From Dysgonamonadaceae bacterium (GTDB taxonomy: Bacteria; Bacteroidota; Bacteroidia; Bacteroidales; Dysgonomonadaceae): DNA of 47,332 bases. The translations under genes were made by a program, and so were the position numbers. How positions within the stretch are numbered: position 1 is the first letter of the stretch; every line of letters starts with the position of its first letter. Shown here in pieces: positions 1-9,173 of this stretch. The notes below the pieces were generated by a model, which saw nothing but the letters and a program-made list of their open reading frames with translations, did no database searches and was not told where the DNA came from. Location: positions 1 to 47,332 of the forward strand of contig JARKPE010000125.1 of assembly GCA_029975415.1 (NCBI GenBank). The letters run 5' to 3'.

Positions 1-2
1 AA

Positions 3-1430
3 GAAAAAGATAACGGAGGAGGTGCTTCCATGAACAGGATGATTTCTTGGTTCGGGAAAATGAATTATAATTACGACAACCGATACTTGGCCTCTTTTAC
101 TTTACGTCGCGATGCCTCATCCGTATTCGGCGAAAATAAACGATGGGCAACTTTCCCGGCTTTCTCGATAGGATGGGTTTTAAGCAGCGAAAAGTTCTTG
201 GAAGAATTTTTATCAGGTTTTTCACAGCTTAAACTTCGATATGGTTGGGGACAAAACGGCAACTCTCAAATTGATAATTATGCACATTTTCAAATGTACG
301 AATATCTCTATGACAGTAATAACGTTTGGGACTGGAATTGGGGAACGGCCTACGACATTACAGGTCAAGCAGGAACTTTACCTGCTGGTTTCAGACGTAT
401 TCAAAGGGGAAATCCGAATTTAAAATGGGAAAGCACGTCGCAACACAATTTCGGATTGGATTTTGTAATTCTTGATTCAAGACTTACCGGTTCATTTGAT
501 TATTATTTAAAATATACTCGAGACATTTTAATGAAACCCGGTTATGTTGCAACATTAGGCGAAGGTGCAGGGATGTGGTTAAACGGAGCAGATATTGACA
601 ATAAAGGTTTTGAAATCAATCTCGATTATAATCAAAAGATTAAAGATGTACATTTCAATATAGGAGGAATCCTGTCGTATAACCAAAATACGATTGTAAA
701 AGTTCCCGAGCAAGTAATAAACAATTTTCCCGGAAATGGCATGGAAGATAATATACTGGGCCGTTCAAGATACTCATTATACGGGTATGTCGCCGATGGG
801 CTTTTTCAATCTCAGGAAGAAGTTGATCAACATGCTACACAAGTTGGAGCAGCACCAGGCCGAATTCGTTATAAAGATTTAAATGGGGACAAGATAATAG
901 ACAGCAAAGATCGCACATGGATAGGTGATGGAAATCCCGATTTCGAATTCGGCATAACAATGGGTCTTGAATGGAAAAATTTTGATTTCAGTTTATTTCT
1001 CAACGGTATTTTAGGTAAAGATCTAAACGTTTCAGGATGGAAAAGTTGGACCGATTTCTATTTCTTGGGCACGGTTGGCGAAAATTACGGAACAAGACTT
1101 TTGAATGCTTGGACCCCGGAAAATAACAAATCTACAATACCCGCTCTTTCCGTTAACAACTATAATGACGAGGGCCGTTTTTCGACCTACTTTGTGGAAA
1201 GTGGATCTTTCATGAAAATCAAAAATATGGAATTAGGGTATAGATTGCCCGGTAATGTGGCAAATTCGTTAAAAATCCAACATAGCAGAATATTTCTTAG
1301 AGCGGATAATGTTTTAACGGTAAAGAAAACGTGGGGTGACAATGGATATACCGGCCTTGATCCTGAAACACCTGGCAACACCTATCCTTTACCCTTTTCA
1401 ATGACTATGGGTTTGAACATAACTTTCTGA
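3..1430 (+). CDS. SusC/RagA-family TonB-linked outer-membrane transporter, C-terminal part (5' truncated)
   Basis: The frame is open to the left edge, so the ATG at 30 is internal and about 475 C-terminal residues are present; full SusC proteins are roughly 1000 residues. The visible part is the beta-barrel, with alternating aromatic strands (FGKMNYNYDNRYL, LDFVILDSRLTGSFDYYLK), the SusC-typical GRIRYKDLNGDKIID segment and the IGDGNPDFEFGI strand. It ends in the barrel-terminal pattern MTMGLNITF, with a final Phe. The susD gene follows after 22 nt, so the two form a SusCD pair that binds and imports oligosaccharides at the outer membrane. The two downstream GH32 genes point to fructan as substrate (inference). 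The plug and N-terminal regulatory domains lie outside the window. Confidence 0.95.
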   Translation, partial: EKDNGGGASMNRMISWFGKMNYNYDNRYLASFTLRRDASSVFGENKRWATFPAFSIGWVLSSEKFLEEFLSGFSQLKLRYGWGQNGNSQIDNYAHFQMYEYLYDSNNVWDWNWGTAYDITGQAGTLPAGFRRIQRGNPNLKWESTSQHNFGLDFVILDSRLTGSFDYYLKYTRDILMKPGYVATLGEGAGMWLNGADIDNKGFEINLDYNQKIKDVHFNIGGILSYNQNTIVKVPEQVINNFPGNGMEDNILGRSRYSLYGYVADGLFQSQEEVDQHATQVGAAPGRIRYKDLNGDKIIDSKDRTWIGDGNPDFEFGITMGLEWKNFDFSLFLNGILGKDLNVSGWKSWTDFYFLGTVGENYGTRLLNAWTPENNKSTIPALSVNNYNDEGRFSTYFVESGSFMKIKNMELGYRLPGNVANSLKIQHSRIFLRADNVLTVKKTWGDNGYTGLDPETPGNTYPLPFSMTMGLNITF

Positions 1431-1452
1431 TAATTATCTAAAAATAATAAAA

Positions 1453-3183
1453 ATGAAAACAAAAATAATAAAACTTACTCTTGGTCTTGCTCTAATAGTC
1501 CTTTTTTCTTGTGAATCCATGCTCGACCAAAATCCTCAAGGAATAGTAGCATCGGACGAGTTAAATACTCCCGATAAAGTTGAGCAAATGATAATCGCCG
1601 CATATTCGTTCTGCGGACAAAATCATTTCAACAAACAAATGGGAATGCCTTACGCCGAAGGTTCGTGCAGGGGGGGTGAAGCTTACAAAGGAGGAGCAGG
1701 AACAAATGATCTTGCAGAACAAAATTTATGGGAAACATTCACCTATATGGAACCCACAACAACCGGCGAGCTTGATAATCTATGGTGGGTTCATTATGTG
1801 GCTGTCGGAAGAGTTCACGATGCATTAAGAAGGGTACAGAATTTAAGTGAAGAAGAGTTTCCCCTGAAAAAACAACGAATTGCCGAATTACGTTTTTTGC
1901 GTGGACACATCTACATGTATATGAAATTGTGCTTCAAGTTTTTCCCCTACATAGATGAAAATACCCCTGAAGAAGAATATGACAAAATAAGCAATGATGA
2001 ATTGAGCAATGAAGAACTGTGGCAAAAACTGATAGACGATTTCAGATATGGCGTTGAAAATCTTCCTGAAAAACAAGAGGAAGTGGGACGCCCCACCAAA
2101 TATGCTGCAGAAGCCTATCTCGCTAAAGCTTTACTTTTCTCGGCTTACGAACAGGATGAGAACCACAATGTAATAAACATCAATAAAGAAAAACTTACAG
2201 AGGTGGCGAATTTATGTAAAGACATTATCGATTATTCGGGCAAAAGTTTATTTCCCGATTTTGCACAAAACTTCCTTTGTGAATATGAAAATGGACAGGA
2301 ATCCATCTGGGCAATCCAATATTCGGCCAATAATGATGGTTCACCCACAGGCCGTCTCAATTCATGGCTTGTTTGCCCAATGAATCCGGAATACGGTTGT
2401 TGTGGTTTTTTGCAGCCTTCAACCAATATGATGAATCGCTACAAAACGGTCAACGGGGTTCCAGATTTTGAAAACTTCAATTCAGGTATAATGCTTGACA
2501 ATAAAGAAGCCATTGTTACAACTCCCAGCGACCCAAGGTTGTTGCACACCTCATGTGTTCCCGGGTTACCATGGAAATATGATCCCGATTTCATAATGGA
2601 GAAAAGCTGGGTACGTCAACCGGAAGTTTACGGATATACCATGAGTCAAAAATTAATCGTTTTGCCGGATTGTCCATGTTTTAGGAAAACAAATCCTTTT
2701 ATGGGTGCCGCCTTAAATTGGGATGTGCTGCGATTGGATGAGGTAATGTTATGGAGGGCAGAAGCATTGATCCAACTCGGCACAGGTCTTGATGAGGCTT
2801 TGACTTTAATAAACAAAATACGTGAGCGTGCCGCCAATAGCACCGGGAGGCTGAAATTTGCGGATGGATCACCCACCGGGAACTTTGAGGTTGAACCTTA
2901 CAAACCGGGCATAAATTGTCCGGCATGGAATAAAGATTTTGCCTTTAAAGCATTACAATGGGAACGTCATTTGGAATTTTCCACGGAAGGCAAATGGTTT
3001 TTCGACTTGGTACGATGGGGCATTGCAGAAGAATCCATGAACAAATATTTTGAAGTCGAAAAAACAAGGCGTACCTATTTGAAAGATGCAAAATTTACAA
3101 AAGGCCGAGACGAATACTTCCCGATTCCTCAACAACAAATCAGCTACGTAAAAGGAATCTACAAACAGAATCAGGGATACTGA
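1453..3183 (+). CDS. SusD/RagB-family surface glycan-binding lipoprotein
   Basis: The 576-residue protein has a lipoprotein signal: a charged start, a hydrophobic core and the lipobox LFSC with Cys19. An acidic residue directly after the Cys resembles the surface-export signal of Bacteroidetes lipoproteins. The SusD fold is indicated by the N-terminal LDQNPQG segment, the TPR-like helices (RFLRGHIYMYMKLCFKFFP) and the C-terminal motif RWERHLEFSTEGKWFFDLVRWG-type region ending with FPIPQQQI. It works with the SusC partner immediately upstream as the lid and binding protein for the imported oligosaccharide. The gene lies between susC (22 nt upstream) and a GH32 gene. Substrate assignment to fructan is from context only. 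Confidence 0.95.
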   Translation: MKTKIIKLTLGLALIVLFSCESMLDQNPQGIVASDELNTPDKVEQMIIAAYSFCGQNHFNKQMGMPYAEGSCRGGEAYKGGAGTNDLAEQNLWETFTYMEPTTTGELDNLWWVHYVAVGRVHDALRRVQNLSEEEFPLKKQRIAELRFLRGHIYMYMKLCFKFFPYIDENTPEEEYDKISNDELSNEELWQKLIDDFRYGVENLPEKQEEVGRPTKYAAEAYLAKALLFSAYEQDENHNVININKEKLTEVANLCKDIIDYSGKSLFPDFAQNFLCEYENGQESIWAIQYSANNDGSPTGRLNSWLVCPMNPEYGCCGFLQPSTNMMNRYKTVNGVPDFENFNSGIMLDNKEAIVTTPSDPRLLHTSCVPGLPWKYDPDFIMEKSWVRQPEVYGYTMSQKLIVLPDCPCFRKTNPFMGAALNWDVLRLDEVMLWRAEALIQLGTGLDEALTLINKIRERAANSTGRLKFADGSPTGNFEVEPYKPGINCPAWNKDFAFKALQWERHLEFSTEGKWFFDLVRWGIAEESMNKYFEVEKTRRTYLKDAKFTKGRDEYFPIPQQQISYVKGIYKQNQGY

Positions 3184-3239
3184 TTTTTGATACGGACCTG
3201 AAAATATTTAAGTATCTTTAATCAAAATTTGTGTGTGCC

Positions 3240-3278
3240 GGCGACATTTGACTTTAATTCGAAAAATCAAATGTCGCC
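3240..3278 (+). repeat. 12-bp perfect inverted repeat between susD and the first GH32 gene
   Basis: GGCGACATTTGA at 3240-3251 is matched by its exact reverse complement TCAAATGTCGCC at 3267-3278, with a 15-nt loop. It begins 57 nt after the susD stop and ends 55 nt before the chosen GH32 start. No T-run follows, so it is not a standard terminator. It could be a stable intercistronic mRNA hairpin that protects or separates the susCD transcript from the enzyme genes, or an operator. Confidence 0.7.
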
Positions 3279-3333
3279 AGGACCATACAATATAAACAAA
3301 GAAATAATGCATATCTTTAATTCCATAAAAATT

Positions 3334-4926
3334 ATGAATTACCGTTTCGCTGTCGTTTTAACTATTTTGATTTCATCAAAAGCATTCAGTCAAAAGATTG
3401 AAAAAGAATACCTTATTGAAAACAAATACCTCAACATCCCCATCGATATGAAACAGGAAAGGCAAAGGGTTCAATTCGCGTTAGGAGAAGATACGTTGAC
3501 TTACGCTGAAATCCGCATAGCAGATAATGAAATTGACTACTGGGTTTTTGCGGATTTATCCCAATGGAAAGGTGAAAAATTAAAATTGGTATTCAACAAA
3601 CAAGCCAAAGGTATAGAATGCATCTATCAATCCGACAAAATAGAGGGTGAAGACAGTCTCTATAGGGGAACCAATCGTCCTCAATTTCATTTTACCACCC
3701 GACGGGGATGGAACAATGATCCTAATGGCTTGGTCTATCACGATGGGGGATACCATCTGTTTTACCAACACAACCCATACGAAAATCAATGGGGCAATAT
3801 GCATTGGGGACATGCCGTAAGTAAAGACCTGTTGCACTGGGAAGAACTAAATCCTGCTCTTTATCCCGATAAGATGGGAACAATGTTTTCAGGTTCTGCC
3901 GTTATCGATAAGGAAAATACGGGGGGGTGGGGCAAAAATACCATGATTGCATTTTATACAGCAGCAGGGAAAAATATGACTCAGAACCTTGCTTACAGCA
4001 TGAATAATGGACGATCATTCATTAAATATGCCGGTAATCCAATTCTCGGACCCGATAGGGATCCAAAAGTTTTTTGGTATGAACCATCCGGCGTTTGGGT
4101 AATGGTATTGTATGAAGATAATTATTTTGCCATATACAATTCTAAAGATTTGAAAAATTGGGAATATAAAAGCAAAACAAAGGGTTTTTTTGAATGTCCT
4201 GAACTATTTGAATTGCACGTGGATGGAAACGTAAACAATAAAAAATGGGTAATGTACGGTGCATCCGGGACTTATATGATAGGGAATTTTGATGGTGAAG
4301 TTTTTACCCCCGAACAGGGCAAATATTTTTATTCCTGGGGTAGTCAATATGCTGCTCAAACATTCAATAATATACCGGGAGAAAGAAGAATCCAGATAGG
4401 CTGGGGACGAATTGAACAATCCGGTATGCCATTCAATCAGATGATGCTATTCCCAACCGAATTGACACTCAGAACCACCAGGGAAGGCATAAGATTGTTT
4501 TGTGAACCCATAAGGGAAATAGAGAAACTGCACGATAAAAATTATGCATGGAAAAATCTTACTCTAAAAGAAGCAAATAAAAAATTAAACGAAATCGATA
4601 ACGATCTGCTTCATGTGAAAATGGATGTTGAAATAGAGCATGGCTTGGATCTGAAAATTTTCTATAAGGGAAATCCAGTCATTTATTATGATGGAAACTT
4701 TAACCGCTTCAATGGTGCGCCCTATACTTGCACTTATCCCGGAATTTTTCGATTCGACATTGAACTTATTATAGACAAAACATCGATTGAATGTTATATC
4801 GACAAGGGGAAACTTTTTATATCTGATGCATTGAAAAAACCGAAAAAAAACGACGGACTTCAACTGGAAGGAGACATTAAAATTCATTCACTGGAAGCAT
4901 ATGAAATGAAATCTATTTGGGAATAA
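3334..4926 (+). CDS. GH32 fructan hydrolase with N-terminal accessory domain, exported
   Basis: I chose the ATG at 3334 because it opens directly into a signal peptide (MNYRFAVVLTILISSKAFSQ); the track ORF starting at 3229 adds 35 residues that overlap the inverted repeat. The mature protein has an N-terminal region of about 90 residues typical of Bacteroidetes GH32 enzymes, then the five-bladed propeller. Catalytic motifs are complete: WNNDPNG (nucleophile Asp129), RDP (Asp243, transition-state stabiliser) and ECPE (Glu287, acid/base). The C-terminal beta-sandwich ends near SIECYIDKGKLFI. It hydrolyses beta-fructosidic bonds of levan, inulin or sucrose; whether exo or endo cannot be read. 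Signal peptidase I processing suggests a periplasmic location. It sits in the fructan locus between susD and a second GH32 gene. Confidence 0.93.
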   Translation: MNYRFAVVLTILISSKAFSQKIEKEYLIENKYLNIPIDMKQERQRVQFALGEDTLTYAEIRIADNEIDYWVFADLSQWKGEKLKLVFNKQAKGIECIYQSDKIEGEDSLYRGTNRPQFHFTTRRGWNNDPNGLVYHDGGYHLFYQHNPYENQWGNMHWGHAVSKDLLHWEELNPALYPDKMGTMFSGSAVIDKENTGGWGKNTMIAFYTAAGKNMTQNLAYSMNNGRSFIKYAGNPILGPDRDPKVFWYEPSGVWVMVLYEDNYFAIYNSKDLKNWEYKSKTKGFFECPELFELHVDGNVNNKKWVMYGASGTYMIGNFDGEVFTPEQGKYFYSWGSQYAAQTFNNIPGERRIQIGWGRIEQSGMPFNQMMLFPTELTLRTTREGIRLFCEPIREIEKLHDKNYAWKNLTLKEANKKLNEIDNDLLHVKMDVEIEHGLDLKIFYKGNPVIYYDGNFNRFNGAPYTCTYPGIFRFDIELIIDKTSIECYIDKGKLFISDALKKPKKNDGLQLEGDIKIHSLEAYEMKSIWE

Positions 4927-4982
4927 TAAAATTGACAGATATATTGTTTTTAAAAATTAAATCAATAATAAGCATTAATAAT

Positions 4983-6557
4983 ATGAAAGTATACTATTTT
5001 TTCCTGATTTTCGTTGCATTTCTATTTTCAGGATGCAAAAACAGTCGGCCAAAAGAAAAGGGGAATATGCCTTTCCAAGAAAAACATCGTCCCCAAGTAC
5101 ATTTTTCACCTGCAAAAAATTGGATGAACGATCCAAACGGATTGGTTTATTACAATGGGGAATATCATCTTTTTTATCAACATTATCCCGAGAAACCTTT
5201 TTGGGGTCCCATGCATTGGGGACATGCCGTAAGTAGAGATCTTGTGCGTTGGGAACATTTGCCTATAGCTCTTTATCCCGACAGTTTGGGATACATTTTT
5301 TCGGGAAGTGCCGTTGTAGACTTACAGAACACGTCGGGTTTGGGGAGCGATGGTAATCCTCCTCTCATCGCTTTTTTTACATACCATGATCCTGTTGCTG
5401 CCGAGGAAGGACGCAGAAACGAAACGCAGTCTCAAGCCCTTGCTTACAGTATGGATAATGGACGGTCATGGACAAAATACGCGCATAATCCGGTGATAAA
5501 AAATCCGGGAATCCCCGATTTTCGCGATCCGAAAGTGATATGGCATGAAGAAACCCAAAAATGGGTTATGAGTATCGCTGCCGGCCAAGTCATTCAATTT
5601 TATACTTCACCGAACTGTATCGATTGGACTTATAGCGGGGTATTCGGAGAAGGGAAAGGCTCTCATGAAGGTGTATGGGAATGTCCCGATCTTTTTCCTT
5701 TAAAGGTAAAGAATGCGGATGAAACGAAATGGGTATTGATCGTGAACGTTAATCCGGGTGCTCCAGCAGGAGGTTCCGGCACGCAATATTTCGTAGGGGA
5801 ATTCGACGGGCGATGTTTTGAAACCGATCAGGAGGTGACACTATGGATGGACTACGGAAAGGACAATTATGCCGGTGTGACATGGAACAATGCTCCCGAT
5901 AAAAGGAGGATTTTGATCGGATGGATGAATAATTGGCAGTATGCCAATGAAGTTCCCACAGAAGGATGGAGAGGTGCGGCGACTTTTCCGCGCGAGTTAG
6001 GTCTTGAAAAAGAGGGGAACCGGTATTTCCTGACATCCGATCCTGTACCGGAAATTAAAAAATTATATGGGAACAAAGTGAATTTTAAAAAAATGATGAT
6101 TTCGGGTACGGAATCTATTTCGGACAAGATTTCTTTTCCAAAAGCTCCAATAGAAATAACGTTAACTTTTGATTTGGCAAATAAGACAAAAATGGGTTTT
6201 CCTAATAAATACGGCATTACCTTAAAAAATTCCAAAGGGGAATATTACACTGTTGGTTATGATAACATCGACAGGTGTTTTTATGCAGACAGAACTCATG
6301 CAACAGGCGAAAATTTTTCTTCTTCATTTCCTTCCCTGCATTTTGCTCCGTACATTATTCGAGAACCTGCGATAACGTGGCGCATGATTATCGATGTTTC
6401 TTCGGTAGAACTGTTTGCGGCTGATGGCAAAGCGATCATTACCGATTTGGTGTTTCCTTCGGATATTTTTGACGAGATCGAATTGTTTGCCGAAAACGGA
6501 CGTATAGAAGTGAGTGAGGGTACCGTCAGAGAATTAAATTCGATTTGGAATAAATAA
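4983..6557 (+). CDS. GH32 fructan hydrolase, lipoprotein
   Basis: The ATG at 4983 gives a lipoprotein signal (hydrophobic core, lipobox FSGC, Cys18); the longer track ORF from 4917 would overlap the upstream gene. The 524-residue enzyme has complete GH32 motifs: WMNDPNG (Asp50 nucleophile), FRDPKV (Asp182) and ECPD (Glu233 acid/base), followed by a beta-sandwich with SSVELFAADGKAII. Similarity to levanases and exo-fructosidases is strong. Its N terminus goes almost directly into the catalytic domain, unlike its upstream neighbour. No acidic residues follow the lipid Cys (CKNSRPKEK), so surface exposure is less clear than for SusD. Its stop codon abuts the fructokinase start (TAAATG), indicating one operon. 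Endo versus exo action is unresolved. Confidence 0.93.
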   Translation: MKVYYFFLIFVAFLFSGCKNSRPKEKGNMPFQEKHRPQVHFSPAKNWMNDPNGLVYYNGEYHLFYQHYPEKPFWGPMHWGHAVSRDLVRWEHLPIALYPDSLGYIFSGSAVVDLQNTSGLGSDGNPPLIAFFTYHDPVAAEEGRRNETQSQALAYSMDNGRSWTKYAHNPVIKNPGIPDFRDPKVIWHEETQKWVMSIAAGQVIQFYTSPNCIDWTYSGVFGEGKGSHEGVWECPDLFPLKVKNADETKWVLIVNVNPGAPAGGSGTQYFVGEFDGRCFETDQEVTLWMDYGKDNYAGVTWNNAPDKRRILIGWMNNWQYANEVPTEGWRGAATFPRELGLEKEGNRYFLTSDPVPEIKKLYGNKVNFKKMMISGTESISDKISFPKAPIEITLTFDLANKTKMGFPNKYGITLKNSKGEYYTVGYDNIDRCFYADRTHATGENFSSSFPSLHFAPYIIREPAITWRMIIDVSSVELFAADGKAIITDLVFPSDIFDEIELFAENGRIEVSEGTVRELNSIWNK

Positions 6558-7424
6558 ATGAATAATATGAAGAAAAAACCTGTTATCATCGGAATTGGCG
6601 AATTGCTGTGGGATATGCTGCCAACAGGGAAAAAAGCCGGTGGAGCTCCCATTAATTTTGTATATCATGCCTCACGACTCGGAGGCGAAAGTTATGCTAT
6701 CAGTGCCGTCGGCAACGATGCATTGGGAGACGAAATTATGTCGGAAATCGACAAAATCGGCATTCATTACCTCATCGAGCGCATCGATTTTCCTACCGGA
6801 ACAGTGGAAGTGGAACTTAAAAATGGCATTCCCAACTACATCATCAACGAAGGCGTGGCATGGGATCATATTCCGCTAACGGAAGCAATGAAAGACTTGG
6901 CAAAAAGGGCCGATGCCATTTGTTTCGGTACGCTTGCGCAACGTCATCCCGATTCGCGTCATACCATTCAGTCCATTCTCTCTCTTGTGCCGGAAAGCGC
7001 TTTTCGCATTCTCGATATCAATATCCGTCAGCACTACTATTCCGGAGAATTGATCGAAACCTCGCTTCAACAAAGCAATATACTGAAAATTAACGACGAA
7101 GAACTGCTGCTGCTAAAACAACTTTTCGGAAAACAAACGACTACGGACGATGAAATGTGCAACGAGCTCATTGACAAGTATAATCTGAAATATTTAATTC
7201 TGACAGCCGGCGCTGAATACAGTAAGATTTTTACACCGGAAACGAGTTCCCATATCTTAACGCCGAAAGTGGAAGTTGCTGATACAGTGGGTGCCGGAGA
7301 TGCTTTCACGGGAGCTTTCGTTTCTTCGGTTATCGACGGAAAGTCGCTCATCGAATCCCATCAGGCGGCCGTGGACAGAGCCGCTTTCGTTTGTACCCGG
7401 CCTGGAGCGTGGGTCAACGAATAA
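6558..7424 (+). CDS. Fructokinase, PfkB/ribokinase family
   Basis: The 288-residue protein phosphorylates fructose released by the GH32 enzymes. The PfkB signatures are present: the N-terminal GGAPINFVYHASRLGG sugar-binding segment and the C-terminal DTVGAGDAFTGAF motif, which carries the anion hole and catalytic Asp. Two in-frame ATGs (6558 and 6567) could start it; the first directly follows the previous stop. The family also contains ribokinase and other sugar kinases, but the position after two GH32 genes makes fructose the natural substrate. The arrangement resembles the fructan locus of Bacteroides thetaiotaomicron, where a fructokinase and a monosaccharide importer accompany GH32 enzymes and SusCD (family knowledge). 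Confidence 0.9.
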   Translation: MNNMKKKPVIIGIGELLWDMLPTGKKAGGAPINFVYHASRLGGESYAISAVGNDALGDEIMSEIDKIGIHYLIERIDFPTGTVEVELKNGIPNYIINEGVAWDHIPLTEAMKDLAKRADAICFGTLAQRHPDSRHTIQSILSLVPESAFRILDINIRQHYYSGELIETSLQQSNILKINDEELLLLKQLFGKQTTTDDEMCNELIDKYNLKYLILTAGAEYSKIFTPETSSHILTPKVEVADTVGAGDAFTGAFVSSVIDGKSLIESHQAAVDRAAFVCTRPGAWVNE

Positions 7425-7470
7425 AATCATATTCTAAAATAATTGTATCATTCATAACAACCTATCCCCG

Positions 7471-8643
7471 ATGTACAACAAAAAAATGTTCTTGCAATTG
7501 ATCCCCGTCATGCTGGCCTTCTTCACGATGGGATTCGTAGATTTGGTAGGCATTGCCACAAACTATATCAAAAGCGATTTCGCACTCAATGACACGATGG
7601 CAAACTTGATGCCCTCGATGGTTTTTCTGTGGTTTTTAATTTTTTCGGTTCCTACCGGAATGTTAATGAATCGGATTGGCCGTCGCAAAACGGTGTTGCT
7701 TAGCATCCTGGTGACCATACTGGCACTTCTTGTTCCTTTTTTCCACTACAGTTTCGGCATGATGCTCGTTGCCTTTTCATTACTCGGAATTGGCAATACG
7801 CTGATGCAGGTTTCTCTCAACCCGCTGGTCTCGAATATCGTTAGTGGCGACAAACTGGCAAGCACGCTCACTTTCGGACAATTTGTAAAAGCGATCGCTT
7901 CGTTTCTCGCACCCATCATCGCAGCATGGGCTGTTATTCGGTTTGGCGACTGGAAAATGTTGTTCCCCATTTTTGCCGTTATTGCCGTCGTAGCTGTCAT
8001 TGCTCTCTACTTTACCAAGGTTGAGGAAATGTCTGTCGAGCATCAATCCACCTTTGGCGAATGCTTTGCATTGCTGAAGGACACGTCGATTTTGATGTTG
8101 TTTCTGGGGATCATGATGCACGTGGGCATTGATGTAGGCATAAATACAACTGCACCCAAACTTCTGATCGAACGAACCGGCATGGCACTTGCTCAAGCCG
8201 GATATGCCACAAGCGTTTATTTTCTGTTCAGAACCATTGGCTCATTAAGTGGCGCATTTATTTTAGCCAAATATTCAACAAAGACGTTTTTTCTGGTCAG
8301 CATTTCGATGATAGGACTGGCAATATTCGGGCTATTTTTTGTGCAGGGAACTATCGTCATCTATTTCTGCATCGCATTGATAGGATTTGGGAACTCCAAT
8401 ATCTTCTCCATCATGTTTTCTCAAGCGTTGCTCCATTTACCTTCACGAAACAACGAAATTTCGGGTTTGATGATCATGGGACTTGCCGGCGGAGCTATTT
8501 TCCCTCTTTTAATGGGCATCGCTTCCGACACGCTAAAAAGTCAAATCGGAGCTGTCATTGTTTTGATGCTCTGCCTGATTTATTTGGCATTTCTATCTCC
8601 TCGCATCAAGGACAGCAACAACGTTATCAATGAAAAGAGGTAA
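7471..8643 (+). CDS. MFS sugar permease (fucose/glucose/hexose importer type)
   Basis: The 390-residue protein has about 12 hydrophobic segments and the MFS loop signature between TM2 and TM3 (MNRIGRRKTVLL). The opening FFTMGFVDLVGIATNYIKSDF and the TM4 region LGIGNTLMQVSLNPLVSNI resemble the FucP/GlcP group of sugar:proton symporters. It follows fructokinase by 46 nt and would carry fructose across the inner membrane, completing the fructan locus. Substrate specificity is inferred from context. No terminator is evident after its stop. Confidence 0.88.
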   Translation: MYNKKMFLQLIPVMLAFFTMGFVDLVGIATNYIKSDFALNDTMANLMPSMVFLWFLIFSVPTGMLMNRIGRRKTVLLSILVTILALLVPFFHYSFGMMLVAFSLLGIGNTLMQVSLNPLVSNIVSGDKLASTLTFGQFVKAIASFLAPIIAAWAVIRFGDWKMLFPIFAVIAVVAVIALYFTKVEEMSVEHQSTFGECFALLKDTSILMLFLGIMMHVGIDVGINTTAPKLLIERTGMALAQAGYATSVYFLFRTIGSLSGAFILAKYSTKTFFLVSISMIGLAIFGLFFVQGTIVIYFCIALIGFGNSNIFSIMFSQALLHLPSRNNEISGLMIMGLAGGAIFPLLMGIASDTLKSQIGAVIVLMLCLIYLAFLSPRIKDSNNVINEKR

Positions 8644-8850
8644 TGGCAGGATTATTTTCGAGATCTTTGTCGTCCGATGTTGTATTAAAAAGGACAAATT
8701 TTAGATGTATTTATTCGAAACTTATTGTATCTTTACGACATATTGAAAAAAGAAATTATTGATCTGTTGTCCGACTAAGATGTGTAGAATTATTGGTGGC
8801 ACAGGTTGATTTTCAAAAACTTTAATCTTTTAATTAAGGAGGTTATTGCT

Positions 8851-9153
8851 ATGGCGGACATTATTAAGAATGCAGTTTTGGCAGGAATTGGTTTTTTATC
8901 GTTGACGCACGAAAAAGCCGAAGAATTTGCAAAAGAACTCATCAAACGAGGAGAACTATCCGAAGACGAAAAGTCCAGGTTTGTGAAGGATGCTCTGGAT
9001 CAATCGGAAAAAACCAAAACAGAAATCGGTGAAAAAATCGAAAAAACGGTTGAAACGATTATGTCGAAAATGAATATCCCTACGAGGAAAGAATTTGACG
9101 AACTAAAAAAAATGGTAGAAGAATTGTCCCGAAAAAACAATAAAACAGAATAA
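8851..9153 (+). CDS. Small phasin-like (PhaF/PhaI-type) protein
   Basis: I chose the ATG at 8851 because an almost perfect Shine-Dalgarno, AAGGAGG, lies 8 nt upstream, which is unusual for this phylum; the track ORF from 8806 starts before it. The 100-residue product begins with a short hydrophobic stretch (NAVLAGIGFLSLT) and continues as a charged helix (KAEEFAKELIKRGELSEDEKSRFVKDAL) with a C-terminal coiled-coil. This matches the phasin-superfamily proteins annotated as polyhydroxyalkanoate granule or synthesis regulators. There is no PHA synthase in the window, and such proteins in Bacteroidetes have no proven role in PHA. It sits 20 nt before a UbiB-type kinase gene and is probably co-transcribed. 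Confidence 0.75.
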   Translation: MADIIKNAVLAGIGFLSLTHEKAEEFAKELIKRGELSEDEKSRFVKDALDQSEKTKTEIGEKIEKTVETIMSKMNIPTRKEFDELKKMVEELSRKNNKTE

Positions 9154-9173
9154 ACTTTATTAAACCCGAATCA

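Noticed and set aside
3229-3333. Upstream start for the first GH32 protein at 3229
   Set aside because: The added residues have no family match and overlap the inverted repeat, and the start at 3334 opens directly into a signal peptide.
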